Origin: JBBDIK01 sp040880465
Lineage (GTDB): Bacteria > Actinomycetota > UBA4738 > JBBDHU01
Assembly: GCA_040880465.1 (NCBI GenBank)
Contig: JBBDIK010000008.1
Coordinates: 1 to 64,000 of the forward strand
Direction of reading: 5' to 3'
Length of the DNA: 64,000 bases
The notes beneath the pieces are model-generated. The model was not told the origin of the DNA. It saw nothing but the letters and a program-made list of their open reading frames with translations, and searched no databases. Positions 32,701 to 42,259 of this stretch are shown piece after piece. The position numbers were made by a program, and so were the translations under genes. Numbering within the stretch: the first letter of the stretch is position 1; every line of letters begins with the position of its first letter.

Positions 32701-34179
32701 ATGTCCCGCACGATCGAGGCGGACGTCTGCATCGTCGGCGCCGGAATCGCCGGGCTCTTCGCCGCCTGTCGCCTGCCCGAGGGAACCCGCATCGCGGTGA
32801 TCGACAAAGGACCCGTCGGCGTCGGCTCCAGTCCCCTCGCACAAGGAGGCATGGCCGCGGCGGTGGGACCCGGCGACTCCTGGGACCTGCACCTGCAGGA
32901 CACCATCGCCGCGGGTGACCGGCTCGTCGAGCTCCGTGCAGCTGAGGTCGTATGCCGCGAGGCCCCCGCGCGGGTCGAGGATCTGATCTCACTCGGATGC
33001 TCGTTCGATACGAACCCCGACGGGTCGCTGCACCTCGCCCGCGAAGGTGGTCAGACCGAGGCTCGTTCGGTGCACCGAGCGGATGAAACCGGCGCGGAGA
33101 TGGTTCGCGCTCTGCGCCTGGCCGCCGGACCCCGTGTCGAACGCGTGGAAGGCACGGTGCTCCGCTTCGCTCTCGCCGACGGAGACTGTGCCGGCGTCTG
33201 GACCCTGGTCGGCGGCGAGGTGACGCTGGTTCGGGCGCCCCACACCTTGCTTGCGACCGGTGGCGCAGGTGCGCTGTTCGACTCGACCACCAACAACCCG
33301 GCGTCGACCGGCGACGGGATCGCACTGGGGGCGTTCGCGGGCGCGCGGCTGGCCGATCTGGAGTTCGTGCAGTTCCACCCCACTGCACTGGCCGTCGAGG
33401 AATCGCCGCGACCGTTACTCACCGAGGCACTCCGCGGAGCCGGGGCGGTTCTCGTCGACCGCAACGGGCGCCGATTCATGCCGGAGGCGCATCCGCTCGC
33501 CGAGCTTGCTCCGCGCCACGTCGTCACTGCGGCGATCCTGGCGTCGGGGGGAGCCTTCCTGGATGCGACATCACTCGGTTCAGACCTCTTGGATCGGGAG
33601 TTCCCGACAGTGGTCTCGTCGTGCCGCGCCCGGGGGTTCGATCCGGCGACGCAAGCCCTGCCGGTGAAGCCGGCCGCCCACTACCTCATCGGCGGCGTGA
33701 GCACCGACCTGGACGGCCGAACCTCGATTCCCCACCTGTACGCAGCGGGAGAGTGCGCGGCGACCGGGATGCACGGCGCGAACAGGATGGCGGGGAACTC
33801 GCTCAGCGAGTCGGTCGTGTTCGCCGCCAGAGCGGCGCAGGCGATGATCGACGACGAGAAGCCCCGGGCGGGGGATCCGGACTGGACGGACGTTCCTCGG
33901 ACCGCGGGCGACGTCGCGACCCGCCGGGCCGAGACCGTCGCGGCCGTGTCGCTCGGCGCCGGTCCGATCCGCGATGCGAAGAACGCGCAACTGGCGCTGG
34001 AGAAGCTCGAAACGCTGGCCGGAGAGGTAGCAGGCTCCCCGGCCGACGAGGCGATGGTGACGACCGGCGACCTTTTGGTGAGGGCCGCGCTATCACGAGA
34101 GGAGACTCGGGGCGTCCACGCGCGCAGCGACTACCCGCAAGTGAATCCCGAACTCGACGGCGTCCACTTCACCCGCTGA
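32701..34179 (+). CDS. nadB: L-aspartate oxidase
   Basis: The 492-residue FAD enzyme oxidises L-aspartate to iminoaspartate, the first step of de novo NAD synthesis. FAD-binding motif CIVGAGIAGLFAAC (10-23), SSPLAQGGMAAAVGPGDS, the HRADETGAEMVRAL motif, the substrate-site region EFVQFHPTALAVE and GMHGANRMAGNSLSESVVFA are all present. The C-terminal helical domain is a little short. nadA and nadC are not adjacent, which is unusual but not rare. TAGGCT sits six bases before the ATG. Confidence 0.93.
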   Translation: MSRTIEADVCIVGAGIAGLFAACRLPEGTRIAVIDKGPVGVGSSPLAQGGMAAAVGPGDSWDLHLQDTIAAGDRLVELRAAEVVCREAPARVEDLISLGCSFDTNPDGSLHLAREGGQTEARSVHRADETGAEMVRALRLAAGPRVERVEGTVLRFALADGDCAGVWTLVGGEVTLVRAPHTLLATGGAGALFDSTTNNPASTGDGIALGAFAGARLADLEFVQFHPTALAVEESPRPLLTEALRGAGAVLVDRNGRRFMPEAHPLAELAPRHVVTAAILASGGAFLDATSLGSDLLDREFPTVVSSCRARGFDPATQALPVKPAAHYLIGGVSTDLDGRTSIPHLYAAGECAATGMHGANRMAGNSLSESVVFAARAAQAMIDDEKPRAGDPDWTDVPRTAGDVATRRAETVAAVSLGAGPIRDAKNAQLALEKLETLAGEVAGSPADEAMVTTGDLLVRAALSREETRGVHARSDYPQVNPELDGVHFTR

Positions 34180-34196
34180 AGGGACGCGACGGCAAG

Positions 34197-34565
34197 CTAG
34201 GTGACGAACTCGAACTTGGGGTTGGTCATCGTATTCATCGAACGGATCTTGTCCTGCCGGAGCACGCCTTCCAACACGACCTTCGTCCCCAGAGACAGCC
34301 CGGGGATCGAACGCCGGCCGGTCCACTCGATATTCACCTCGCCGGTGCCGTCGGAGACGAGCGCCTCGAGGTATTCGGCTTCGTCACCCTCGCGCGGCCA
34401 CACCGTGATGCGGCGCACCACGCCCGCAACGCGGATCTTCTCGCGAAGCTGCACCTCGGAGATACGCTCGGTATCGGCGACCTTCGATGCCCACTCCCGG
34501 ACCTCGCCGGCCAGGCGTTCCTCGTCGCTCTCGGTCAAGCGACTGAAGAACCGTGCGAGGCTCAT
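34197..34565 (-). CDS. OB-fold nucleic-acid-binding-like protein
   Basis: The 122-residue protein has an N-terminal helix with LTESDEERLAGEVREWA and a predicted OB fold from about residue 40 (KIRVAGVVRRITVWP, EALVSDGTGEVNIEWTGRRSIPGL, GTKVVLEGVLR). Small OB-fold proteins of this kind are widespread in actinobacteria and uncharacterised. The ATG overlaps the stop of hppA by four bases, so it is the second gene of that operon. Confidence 0.7.
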   Translation of the reverse strand: MSLARFFSRLTESDEERLAGEVREWASKVADTERISEVQLREKIRVAGVVRRITVWPREGDEAEYLEALVSDGTGEVNIEWTGRRSIPGLSLGTKVVLEGVLRQDKIRSMNTMTNPKFEFVT

Positions 34566-36862
34566 GCGGTGGCGTCGACCCCCGCGCCGGGAACGGCCTC
34601 AGGTTCCGGCAGAACCTCGATGGTGCGGGACTTCGAGTACCACACCATCGCCCCGAGCACGATAACGCCGATCGTGGCCAGCACGATCCGCAACGTCAGG
34701 TTGTCCATAACCGCGACGATCAGCGGCACCGACAGGAGCGACACGAGGTTGATGACCTTGATCATCGGGTTCAGCGCTGGACCTGCAGTGTCCTTGAACG
34801 GGTCACCGACCGTGTCGCCGATGACGGCCGCCTCGTGCGACTTGGAGCCCTTGCCGCCATAGTTGCCCTCCTCGACGAACTTCTTGGCGTTGTCCCACGC
34901 GCCACCCGCGTTGGAGAGCATGACGGCCATGAGCTGGCCCGTCAGGATCACGCCGGCTAGGAACGCGCCGAGCGCCTCCCCTTCCAGGAAGAACCCGACG
35001 ATCAGCGGCGACAGCACCGCCAGCAGGCCGGGCGTCATCAGCTCGCGGAGCGACGTCTTGGTGCAGATATCGACGACGGCGGCGTAATCCGGCTTCTCCT
35101 CGTAGGTCATGATGCCGGGATGTTCGTGGAACTGCTTGCGTACTTCCACGACGACCTGCATCGCGGCCCGCCCGACGGCGCGGATCGCAAGGGCCGCGAA
35201 GAGGAACGTGATCGACCCACCGATCAGCAGGCCCACCAGGACCTTGGGATCGGCGACGTTGATGCCTTCGAAGTCGACCCCAGATGCGTGCAGCGCCTCC
35301 TCGAACGAGCCGAAGAGCGACGTCGCAGCGATGACCGCGGTCGCGATCGCCATCCCCTTGGTGATGGCCTTCGTTGAGTTGCCGACCGCGTCGAGGCTCT
35401 CGAGGATCTTCGCCGGCTTGCCCTCGAACTCGCCGGACATCTCGGCGATGCCCTGCGCGTTGTCCGAGATCGGCCCGTAGGTGTCCATCGAGACGATGAC
35501 GCCGACGGTCGTGAGCATCCCCATCCCGGCGAGCGAGATGAAGTACAAGCTCTCTTGGATGGAACTCCCGAGCAGGAACGTGCTGATGATGGCGCCGCAG
35601 ATCACGAGGATCGCCCAGACGCTGGACTCCAAGCCGATGCCGAACCCGGATAGGATCGTCGTGGCCGGGCCGGTGGTGGTGGCTTCGGCGATCTCCTGCA
35701 CCGGCTTGTACTTCGTGTCGGTGAAGTACTGCGTCATCTTCTGGATCACGCTGGCCAGGATCAGCCCGATGGCCACAGCCGCGGCAGGCTTCCACGAGTG
35801 CATGTAGACGATCGAGATACCGAAGATCGCGATCGCCGAGATGATCGCCGAGACGAAGAACCCTCGGTTGATGGCCTTCATCCCGTGCTCCTCCTCGGAG
35901 CGCGGAGCGACCGCGATGATGCCGATGATCGACGTGATGACCCCCACCGCGCGGACGAAGAGCGGGAACATCACGCCGATGATCGCGCCGTAGGGGCTGT
36001 TCGCGTACGCCGCGGCCCCGAGGATCAGCGAGGCGACGAGCGTGACCTCGTAGGACTCGAACAGGTCCGCCGCCATCCCGGCGCAGTCGCCGACGTTGTC
36101 GCCGACGTTGTCGGCGATGGTCGCGGCGTTCCGCGGGTCATCCTCGGGGATGCCCTGCTCGACCTTGCCGACTAGGTCTGCACCGACGTCGGCGGCCTTC
36201 GTGAAGATCCCGCCGCCGACCCGCATGAACATCGCCAGGAGGGCGCCGCCGAAGCCGAATCCCAGCAGGACGGCGGTCGCATCCTGCTCGAAGATCAGGA
36301 TGATGACCGTAGCGCCGAGCAGCCCGAGCCCGACCGTGAACATGCCCGCCACACCGCCGGCGCGGAACGCGATCCGCATGGCCCTGCGCAGGCCCGACTC
36401 GCGGGCCGCGTTCGCCGTGCGCACGTTGGCACGGACCGCCAGCCACATCCCCGAATAGCCGGTGAGAGCGGAGAACCCGGCTCCGAGCACGAATGCGATG
36501 GAGCGGCCGAGCCGCAGGAACAGTTCGCCGTGCGTTCCGCAGATCTCGCCGGCCTCGACGAGCGCGGGCGTGCACTCCTTCGGGACGGGCAGGACGAAGA
36601 AGAGCGCGACCGCCAGGATGCCCAGGAAGATCCCGACGGTCGAGAACTGCCGCTTCAGGTACGCGGCCGCTCCGACCTGGATCGCGGTCGCGATCTCCTT
36701 CATCTTCGGCGTGCCCTCAGGAGCGGCGAGCACCTCTCGACGCAGGTAGTACGCGAACACCAAGGCGACGATCGAGATCCCGAGGATGATCCAGAGGACC
36801 ATCGTCTCGAACGAGCCGAATTCGGCCTTGATCGGGCCGCCTTCCTGCGCCAGCAGATACAT
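34562..36862 (-). CDS. hppA: Proton-translocating inorganic pyrophosphatase (K+-independent type)
   Basis: The 766-residue protein with about sixteen membrane segments couples hydrolysis of pyrophosphate to proton export. Substrate-site motifs are complete: GGIFTKAADVGADLVGKVEQ, DDPRNAATIADNVGDNVGDCAGMAADLFES and the C-terminal DTVGDPFKDTAGPALNPMIKV. In the segment GNSTKAITKG the family's K+-determining position is Lys, which marks the K+-independent subfamily. AGGAGGA precedes the ATG. It is co-transcribed with the OB-fold gene. Confidence 0.95.
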   Translation of the reverse strand: MYLLAQEGGPIKAEFGSFETMVLWIILGISIVALVFAYYLRREVLAAPEGTPKMKEIATAIQVGAAAYLKRQFSTVGIFLGILAVALFFVLPVPKECTPALVEAGEICGTHGELFLRLGRSIAFVLGAGFSALTGYSGMWLAVRANVRTANAARESGLRRAMRIAFRAGGVAGMFTVGLGLLGATVIILIFEQDATAVLLGFGFGGALLAMFMRVGGGIFTKAADVGADLVGKVEQGIPEDDPRNAATIADNVGDNVGDCAGMAADLFESYEVTLVASLILGAAAYANSPYGAIIGVMFPLFVRAVGVITSIIGIIAVAPRSEEEHGMKAINRGFFVSAIISAIAIFGISIVYMHSWKPAAAVAIGLILASVIQKMTQYFTDTKYKPVQEIAEATTTGPATTILSGFGIGLESSVWAILVICGAIISTFLLGSSIQESLYFISLAGMGMLTTVGVIVSMDTYGPISDNAQGIAEMSGEFEGKPAKILESLDAVGNSTKAITKGMAIATAVIAATSLFGSFEEALHASGVDFEGINVADPKVLVGLLIGGSITFLFAALAIRAVGRAAMQVVVEVRKQFHEHPGIMTYEEKPDYAAVVDICTKTSLRELMTPGLLAVLSPLIVGFFLEGEALGAFLAGVILTGQLMAVMLSNAGGAWDNAKKFVEEGNYGGKGSKSHEAAVIGDTVGDPFKDTAGPALNPMIKVINLVSLLSVPLIVAVMDNLTLRIVLATIGVIVLGAMVWYSKSRTIEVLPEPEAVPGAGVDATA

Positions 36863-36931
36863 CCGGATTCCTCCTGAGAACTCGCGATACCGGGGGGGAC
36901 GTGCTCCTTCGTGAGAGCCGGGGGATTATAC

Positions 36932-38314
36932 CTAGCCGTCATCCCCCAGAACCGGCACCGCCCGGCGCCTTGCCACCACCCGGAGAAGGACGGTTCCGAG
37001 CACGCCCGCGAGGACCGACGCCACCAGGATCCCGACCTTGGCGGCCGCCGTCAGCGCCGGGTCGTCGAACGCCAGGCCCGCCACGAACAGCGCAACCGTG
37101 AACCCGATCCCCGCCACGGCGGCCACCCCGACGACGTGGCTCAACGAGGCACCACGCGGGAGTCCCGACAGACCCAGCCGCAACCCGAGCCACGTCGCGC
37201 CCGTGATGCCGACCGTCTTGCCGATGACCAAGCCCGCGATGATAGCCAGCACCACCACACCCGTCGACGCCTCACCGAGGCGACCTCCGGTCAGGGTCAC
37301 CCCGGCGTTCGCAAGTGCGAAGAGCGGCACGATCACCAAGCTCGTCCATGGATGAAGCTTCGACTCCAGCCGGGCCAGCGGCGACACCGCCTCCCGCGAG
37401 AGGTCCGCCAGCTGCAGCCAGTCCTGCGAATCAGCGTCGGGTGGATCCGGGTGATCCCCGGTTCGATCGGCAACCCGCTTCGCCGCCTCACTAACCGCCT
37501 TCGGACGCTGGAAGGGCCGCGCGGGCACGAGCAGTCCGAGGACGACCCCGGCGATGGTGGCGTGGACACCGGAAGCGAACACCGCAAACCAGACCCCGAT
37601 CCCCAGCACGACGTAGACCGTCATGAATCGAACGTGCACCCGGTTCAGGAGCCCCATCACTCCCAGAAGTCCGGCAGCGATCAGCAACGGAACGACCTGC
37701 ACGCCAGCGCTGTACACGATGGCGATCACGACGATCGCCCCGATATCGTCGGCGATGGCCAGTGTCAGCAGGAACGAGCGCAGTCCGGACGGGAGTCCCC
37801 GCCCGGCCAACGTCAGGACGGCAACGGCGAACGCGATGTCGGTCGCCATGGGGATCCCCCACCCGCGCGCCCCAGGCCCTCCCCCCACGATGACGATGTA
37901 GAGGACCGCCGGCACGAGCATGCCGCCGATGGCCGCCACGACCGGAAGGGCAACCGACCGAGGGTTCCGGAGTTCCCCAGTGATCATCTCGCGCTTGATC
38001 TCAAGCCCCACCACGAAGAAGAAGAGGGTCATGAGCCCCTCGTTGACCACCGCGTGCAGATCCATCGAGAGGTCGAGATCACCGAGGGACGATGCCACCT
38101 GAGTTGACCAGAAGTGCTCATAGGTCGCGGCCCAAGGCGAGTTCGCCCAGGCAAGGGCGGCAACGGCGGCGATCAGGAGGAACAGGGCTCCCGCGATCTC
38201 CGTCGAGAAGAACGCCTGTAGCGGTTGCACGAAGCGACGGGCCAAGCGCCGGTCGGATCGCGCCCAGGGGAGCCGAAGCTCTGCGTCCTCTTCGGTGATC
38301 CTTGGATCGGCCAT
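36932..38314 (-). CDS. nhaA: Na+/H+ antiporter NhaA
   Basis: The 460-residue antiporter (about twelve membrane segments) expels sodium in exchange for protons. The unwound-helix and ion-binding residues are visible: PMATDIAFAVAVL and LTLAIADDIGAIVVIAI with the paired aspartates, plus the N-terminal STEIAGALFLLIAAVAALAWANSPW. The start was set at ATG 38314, which follows AAGGGG and begins MADPRITEED; the frame is open further upstream but not coding-like. With hppA next to it, the pair suggests active proton and sodium balance. Confidence 0.92.
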   Translation of the reverse strand: MADPRITEEDAELRLPWARSDRRLARRFVQPLQAFFSTEIAGALFLLIAAVAALAWANSPWAATYEHFWSTQVASSLGDLDLSMDLHAVVNEGLMTLFFFVVGLEIKREMITGELRNPRSVALPVVAAIGGMLVPAVLYIVIVGGGPGARGWGIPMATDIAFAVAVLTLAGRGLPSGLRSFLLTLAIADDIGAIVVIAIVYSAGVQVVPLLIAAGLLGVMGLLNRVHVRFMTVYVVLGIGVWFAVFASGVHATIAGVVLGLLVPARPFQRPKAVSEAAKRVADRTGDHPDPPDADSQDWLQLADLSREAVSPLARLESKLHPWTSLVIVPLFALANAGVTLTGGRLGEASTGVVVLAIIAGLVIGKTVGITGATWLGLRLGLSGLPRGASLSHVVGVAAVAGIGFTVALFVAGLAFDDPALTAAAKVGILVASVLAGVLGTVLLRVVARRRAVPVLGDDG

Positions 38315-38459
38315 GGGGTACCCCTTCGCCGACCAGACTTCCCGGCACACCGTAGGTTGCGGGTGGAGTCTAGCCCGAGCCGAGCGGGGCCGGCGAGCCA
38401 CGGCACGAGCCACTACCGGAACTCCATACCGGTCGGTTGCCGAACCGGGCGCCCCCGGC

Positions 38460-38465
38460 TAGGCT
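38460..38465 (+). promoter_or_regulatory. Leaderless-type -10 element (TAGGCT)
   Basis: TAGGCT ends 9 bases before the TTG proposed as start of the lipoprotein gene, the same hexamer as before other genes in this window. Confidence 0.4.
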
Positions 38466-38474
38466 CGTTGCGTT

Positions 38475-39209
38475 TTGCCGAGCCCGACCACCACCGTCCG
38501 GCGGTTCTCCCCCATCACCACCACCGTCATCGCCCTTGCGCTCGTCCTGGGCTTGGTCCTGGCCGCCTGCAACAAGGGCACGACCGGCGAAGGGAACGCG
38601 CCCGAGGTCAGCGAGGAGACCCCCGAGTTCGACTTCACCGTCGACAAGGTCACGGACACACCGACCCAGCCCGGGGCGGCCCTGACGGTCAAGGCGACCG
38701 CCGAAGACCAGAAGGTCGCCGATCACCTCGCGAAACAACTCAGCCTCTTCTACAAATCAGCCTTCCTCGACCCCGCGAACTGGAAGGACGGGACCTACGA
38801 GTCCGCGTTCGAGCTGTTCGACCAGGGCGCGACGCCCGATGCGAAGGCGAACGTGGAAGTCCTGACCGCCGGCAAGAGCGCCGGAACGACCTACTCGGAT
38901 ATCCAGCCCGGGTTCAGCCACTTCAACGTGCGCGTGCTCACCGGAGAGAAGGGCAGGATCCTCACCGCGTCGGCACTCGTCGAGTTCCGGGCCCTCGCGA
39001 CCCTGACGGCCGGCGGCGACCGCACGCTGATCAGCAAGGGCACCTACTTCCTGAACAACGTCGAGGGCGGCTGGTTCATCAACGGGTTCGACATCGACCG
39101 GGAGGACGCCGACGGCAACGCCTCCGAAGGGGAAACCGCGCCCAAGCAGGGCGATGAGAAGCCCAAGGACACCAAGGACAAGAACACCGACGAGGAGGCT
39201 GCCGCGTGA
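38475..39209 (+). CDS. Uncharacterised lipoprotein
   Basis: The 244-residue protein has a lipoprotein signal with lipobox LAAC (about residue 33), a Thr/Glu-rich spacer and one soluble domain (about 55-205). The end is highly charged and Lys/Glu/Asp-rich. No family is recognised. It overlaps the LCP-family gene by four bases (GTGA), so both are made together and the lipoprotein may act in cell-wall polymer attachment. The TTG start is supported by the upstream TAGGCT and by the complete signal peptide. Confidence 0.6.
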   Translation: MPSPTTTVRRFSPITTTVIALALVLGLVLAACNKGTTGEGNAPEVSEETPEFDFTVDKVTDTPTQPGAALTVKATAEDQKVADHLAKQLSLFYKSAFLDPANWKDGTYESAFELFDQGATPDAKANVEVLTAGKSAGTTYSDIQPGFSHFNVRVLTGEKGRILTASALVEFRALATLTAGGDRTLISKGTYFLNNVEGGWFINGFDIDREDADGNASEGETAPKQGDEKPKDTKDKNTDEEAAA

Positions 39210-40120
39210 AGGTGATGAAACGGCTCGCTACCGGCCTCCTCATCGTCGGGATCGCCGGCATCATCGGGCTGACCGGCATCGGCACCGGGTCGCCCGAGGC
39301 AGCCCAGGCGGCGCCGTCGACGCCGTTCCTGAAGATCGGTCTCGCGCATGCCGAGCACGTGCCGACGCTCGACAGCAGCAAGCCGATCTTCATCCTGGTC
39401 CTCGGCGACAACTACCGGAAGGGGATCGAGGCGAGCCACCTGACCGACTCGATGCACATCGTGTCCCTGAACCCGGCGAAGAAGGGCGGTGGGATCCTCG
39501 GATTCCCGCGTGACTCGCTCGCGAACATCCCGGGCCACGGCCAGCGCAAGATCAACGAGGCGTACCACTACGGCGGCGCGAAGCTCGCGATCCAGACGAT
39601 CGAGGACCTGACCGGGCTGAAGATGGACTACTACGCGGTGGCCGGCTTCGTCGGATTCAAAACCATGGTTTCCGAGCTCGGCGGCGTGATGGTGAACGTT
39701 CCCTACCCGATCGTCGACTCCCACTCGAAGGCGCACTTCCGGAAGGGCAAGACCGTCATGACGGGCAAGGAAGCCCTGGCCTTCACCCGCTCCCGGTACG
39801 GCGTGCCGAATGGGGACTTCAGCCGCTCCGACAACCAGGGCCTCTTCCTGCTCTCGATGCTCACGCAGTTCCGCAAGGACTTCAATCAAGACCCCGGCTT
39901 CGTCTTCCGATGGATCGGCGCCGTGTCGCGCAACATCGATTCGGATGTCCCGATGGAGAACCTGATCCAGCTGGCGTTCACCGCGACGCAGGTCCCCCCG
40001 AACAGGGTGAACAACCAGGTCGTCCCCGGGACGATCGGGAACAAGAACGGCCAGAGCGTCGTCCTCATCACGTCCGGCGCCAAAAAGCAGTACAGGAAGA
40101 TGAAGGACGGCGTCCTCTAG
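39206..40120 (+). CDS. LytR-CpsA-Psr (LCP) family protein
   Basis: The 304-residue protein has an N-terminal membrane anchor (LATGLLIVGIAGIIGLTGIG) and an LCP domain (about 65-255). The conserved blocks are ILVLGDN, DSMHIVSLNPAKKGGGILGFPRDS, KINEAYHYGGAKLAIQTIEDLTGL and FTRSRYGVPNGDFSRSDNQ, with the Arg/Asp residues that bind the lipid pyrophosphate. LCP enzymes attach anionic or capsular polymers to peptidoglycan outside the membrane. GTG start, coupled to the upstream lipoprotein gene. Confidence 0.9.
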   Translation: MKVMKRLATGLLIVGIAGIIGLTGIGTGSPEAAQAAPSTPFLKIGLAHAEHVPTLDSSKPIFILVLGDNYRKGIEASHLTDSMHIVSLNPAKKGGGILGFPRDSLANIPGHGQRKINEAYHYGGAKLAIQTIEDLTGLKMDYYAVAGFVGFKTMVSELGGVMVNVPYPIVDSHSKAHFRKGKTVMTGKEALAFTRSRYGVPNGDFSRSDNQGLFLLSMLTQFRKDFNQDPGFVFRWIGAVSRNIDSDVPMENLIQLAFTATQVPPNRVNNQVVPGTIGNKNGQSVVLITSGAKKQYRKMKDGVL

Positions 40121-40139
40121 CCCGGTCCGGTTGGAATGG

Positions 40140-40949
40140 CTACCGCCCGACGAGGGTGGCCGGCGCGTGGCCGGCGAGCTTGTCGCTCACCGAGCCGAGC
40201 GCCACTCGGGCACGTCCTCCTTCGCCGGTCGCTCCGACGACCACGAGGGTGTGGTCCTTCGCCTCCTGCAGCAGCGTTCGAGCTGGGCGTCCCGACAGCA
40301 CCGCAGAACTCATGGTGAGCGCGGCGTCCTCGAGCACCTTGGCGACCACGCCGATCGCGGCGGCGGCGGCGGCGGGGTGCTGCCCGTCCTGATCGACTGC
40401 GACCACCCGCACGTCGCAGCGCGCAGGGTCAGCCAAGTCAGCGAGGCGTTGCGCAGCCAGGACCGCCTGATCGGACCCATCGGTGGCCACCAGTACGTGG
40501 TGTCGGTCGCCGGCTGCACGCACTGCCGTGTGTGCGATCAGCACGGAGCAGGGCGCGTGATGCAGGACCGAGGTACTCGTGCTGCCCAGCATCACGGCAT
40601 CGAGCCACCGCTCGCTGCCCGCTCCCATCACGATCAGATCGAAGGCACCGTCCGTGGCGATCTGCATGATCTCGGTGGCGGGATCACCCTCGGCGACCCT
40701 CCCGGTTGCCGAGAACCCGGTGGCGGCGAGGGTGGTGACCGCTCCGTCGACGGCTGCCTGACAGCGTTGCCGACCCGCTTCGGGGTCGTAATGGGCCCCA
40801 GGACCCGATCCGGCTGCGATCTTCAGGGAGACGTCGAAGCTGTTGATCGAGACGACCTCGACCTCGGCGCCGCGATCGGCGACCGCAGCGAAGACGACGA
40901 TGCCGTGTTCGGAATGTGGCTCACCGTCCGTCGTGACGAGCACCTTCAT
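40140..40949 (-). CDS. Tandem universal stress protein (two UspA domains)
   Basis: The 269-residue protein contains two UspA-like domains (about 1-135 and 140-269). The first ends VMGAGSERWLDAVMLGSTSTSVLHHAPCSVLIAH and the second VVVGATGEGGRARVALGSVSDKLAGHAPATLV, both variants of the G-x2-G-x9-G-S ATP-binding signature. Tandem Usps are frequent in actinobacteria and often respond to low oxygen. The ATG overlaps the terC stop by four bases, so it is the second gene of the terC operon. Confidence 0.85.
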   Translation of the reverse strand: MKVLVTTDGEPHSEHGIVVFAAVADRGAEVEVVSINSFDVSLKIAAGSGPGAHYDPEAGRQRCQAAVDGAVTTLAATGFSATGRVAEGDPATEIMQIATDGAFDLIVMGAGSERWLDAVMLGSTSTSVLHHAPCSVLIAHTAVRAAGDRHHVLVATDGSDQAVLAAQRLADLADPARCDVRVVAVDQDGQHPAAAAAAIGVVAKVLEDAALTMSSAVLSGRPARTLLQEAKDHTLVVVGATGEGGRARVALGSVSDKLAGHAPATLVGR

Positions 40950-42004
40950 GAGCGCGATCCTTCCTCTCCATCCTCCAGATGCCCGGTGGCTGCACCGATG
41001 CCCCCGTCGCCTTCCTCGCCCATCTTCGCGGACGGCCGATCTCTGGTCTTGACCAGCGAGAGCCAGATCGACACGCCGATCGAAGCGGCGATCACCGTCA
41101 GCGAGAGCCAGATCGGCACGTGCCACCACTCGCTGATGAGCATCTTTACCCCGACGAACACCAGCACTGCGGCAAGGCCGATCTTCAGGTAGACGAACCG
41201 GTTCAGCATCCCGGCGAGCATGAAGTAGAGCGCCCGAAGGCCCAGGATCGCGAACGCGTTCGACGTGAAGACGATGAAGGGATCGCGGGTGACGGCGAAG
41301 ATCGCCGGGATGGAATCGACCGCGAACAGGATGTCGGTCGTTTCGATCAGCACCAGGACGGCCATCAAGGGCGTGGCCAGTCGCTTGAGGTTCTCCCGGA
41401 CGAACAGCTTCTGACCCCGGTAGTCGGGAGTCATCGGTATCAAGCGTCGGAAGATCTTGAGCACGGGGTTCTTCTCCGGATGGATCTCGTCATTCTTGTG
41501 CATCGCCATACGGATCCCGGTGATCACCAGGAACGCGCCGAAGACGTACACCGTCCAGTGGAAGCGATCCAGGAGCGCCGCACCGCCGGCGATGAAGAGG
41601 GCGCGGAACACCAGGGCGCCGAGGATCCCCCAGAACAGCACCCGGTGCTGGTAGCGATTCGGCACGGCGAAATAGGTGAAGATCAGAGCGAAGACGAAGA
41701 TGTTGTCGACCGAGAGGCTCTTCTCGATCAGGTAGCCCGCGAGATACTCGCCGCCCGCTTTCGGCCCGAGCCAGAGGAAGACGACGCCACCGAACGCCAG
41801 GCCGAGGCTGATCCAGAAGACGCTGAACTTGGTGGCTTCCCTGAACGAGACCTCATGGGCCTCGCGATGGAAGACGAACAGATCCAAGGCGAGCAATCCC
41901 AGGATCAGGATGACGAATCCCGCCCAGGCCCACCATTCGACGTGGATCGATGCGTGCGCGTCCTGGAGTGCTTCTCGCACGACGTGGAGTGCTTCTCGCG
42001 GCAA
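40946..42004 (-). CDS. TerC-family integral membrane protein
   Basis: The 352-residue protein has about nine membrane segments and TerC/Alx hallmarks: LALDLFVFHREAHEVSFREA, EKSLSVDNIFVFALIFTYFAVP, VLFWGILGALVFRALFI and TDILFAVDSIPAIFAVTRDPFIVFTSNAFAILGLRALYF. TerC proteins are linked to tellurite resistance and to manganese export that protects secreted proteins. The extreme N terminus is a repeat (REALHVVREALQ) made by a 15-bp duplication, and the start is a TTG. It is followed by a coupled tandem Usp gene. Confidence 0.85.
   Translation of the reverse strand: MPREALHVVREALQDAHASIHVEWWAWAGFVILILGLLALDLFVFHREAHEVSFREATKFSVFWISLGLAFGGVVFLWLGPKAGGEYLAGYLIEKSLSVDNIFVFALIFTYFAVPNRYQHRVLFWGILGALVFRALFIAGGAALLDRFHWTVYVFGAFLVITGIRMAMHKNDEIHPEKNPVLKIFRRLIPMTPDYRGQKLFVRENLKRLATPLMAVLVLIETTDILFAVDSIPAIFAVTRDPFIVFTSNAFAILGLRALYFMLAGMLNRFVYLKIGLAAVLVFVGVKMLISEWWHVPIWLSLTVIAASIGVSIWLSLVKTRDRPSAKMGEEGDGGIGAATGHLEDGEEGSRS
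41964..41999. repeat. 15-bp duplication at the start of the TerC gene
   Basis: TGGAGTGCTTCTCGC occurs at 41964-41978 and 41985-41999 (21-bp period) and duplicates REAL in the first residues of the TerC protein. Confidence 0.8.
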
Positions 42005-42114
42005 CGGTCCCCCCGGTCCTCAGGCGCCGTGAGGCGCGTTCGGGTCCGAAGGTCTCTCCCTGCTTCGCGAGCAGACGACACCGGGCCGTGAAGCCGTGAT
42101 GACGGTGGCGTCCG

Positions 42115-42129
42115 AGGGGATACTCCCCT
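42115..42129. promoter_or_regulatory. Inverted repeat in the terC/methyltransferase gap
   Basis: AGGGGA and TCCCCT flank TAC, and the arms extend outwards as CCGA/TTCGG with one offset. It lies in the 255-base divergent intergenic region and may be an operator or a leader hairpin for either gene. Confidence 0.3.
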
Positions 42130-42259
42130 TCGGATCCTTCGATGATACGCCACGCGAGGGACAGTGCCGGGCGGGAGGACGTCCCCTCCGGATTGGCATC
42201 GGCGCCGGCGACCTGGGTAGTGTCTCGAACGTCACCCACCCGAGGAAGGAGGAGAGAGC

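Noticed and set aside
36911..38107. 398-codon plus-strand frame opposite nhaA
   Set aside because: His/Arg/Asp-rich shadow of a conserved antiporter.
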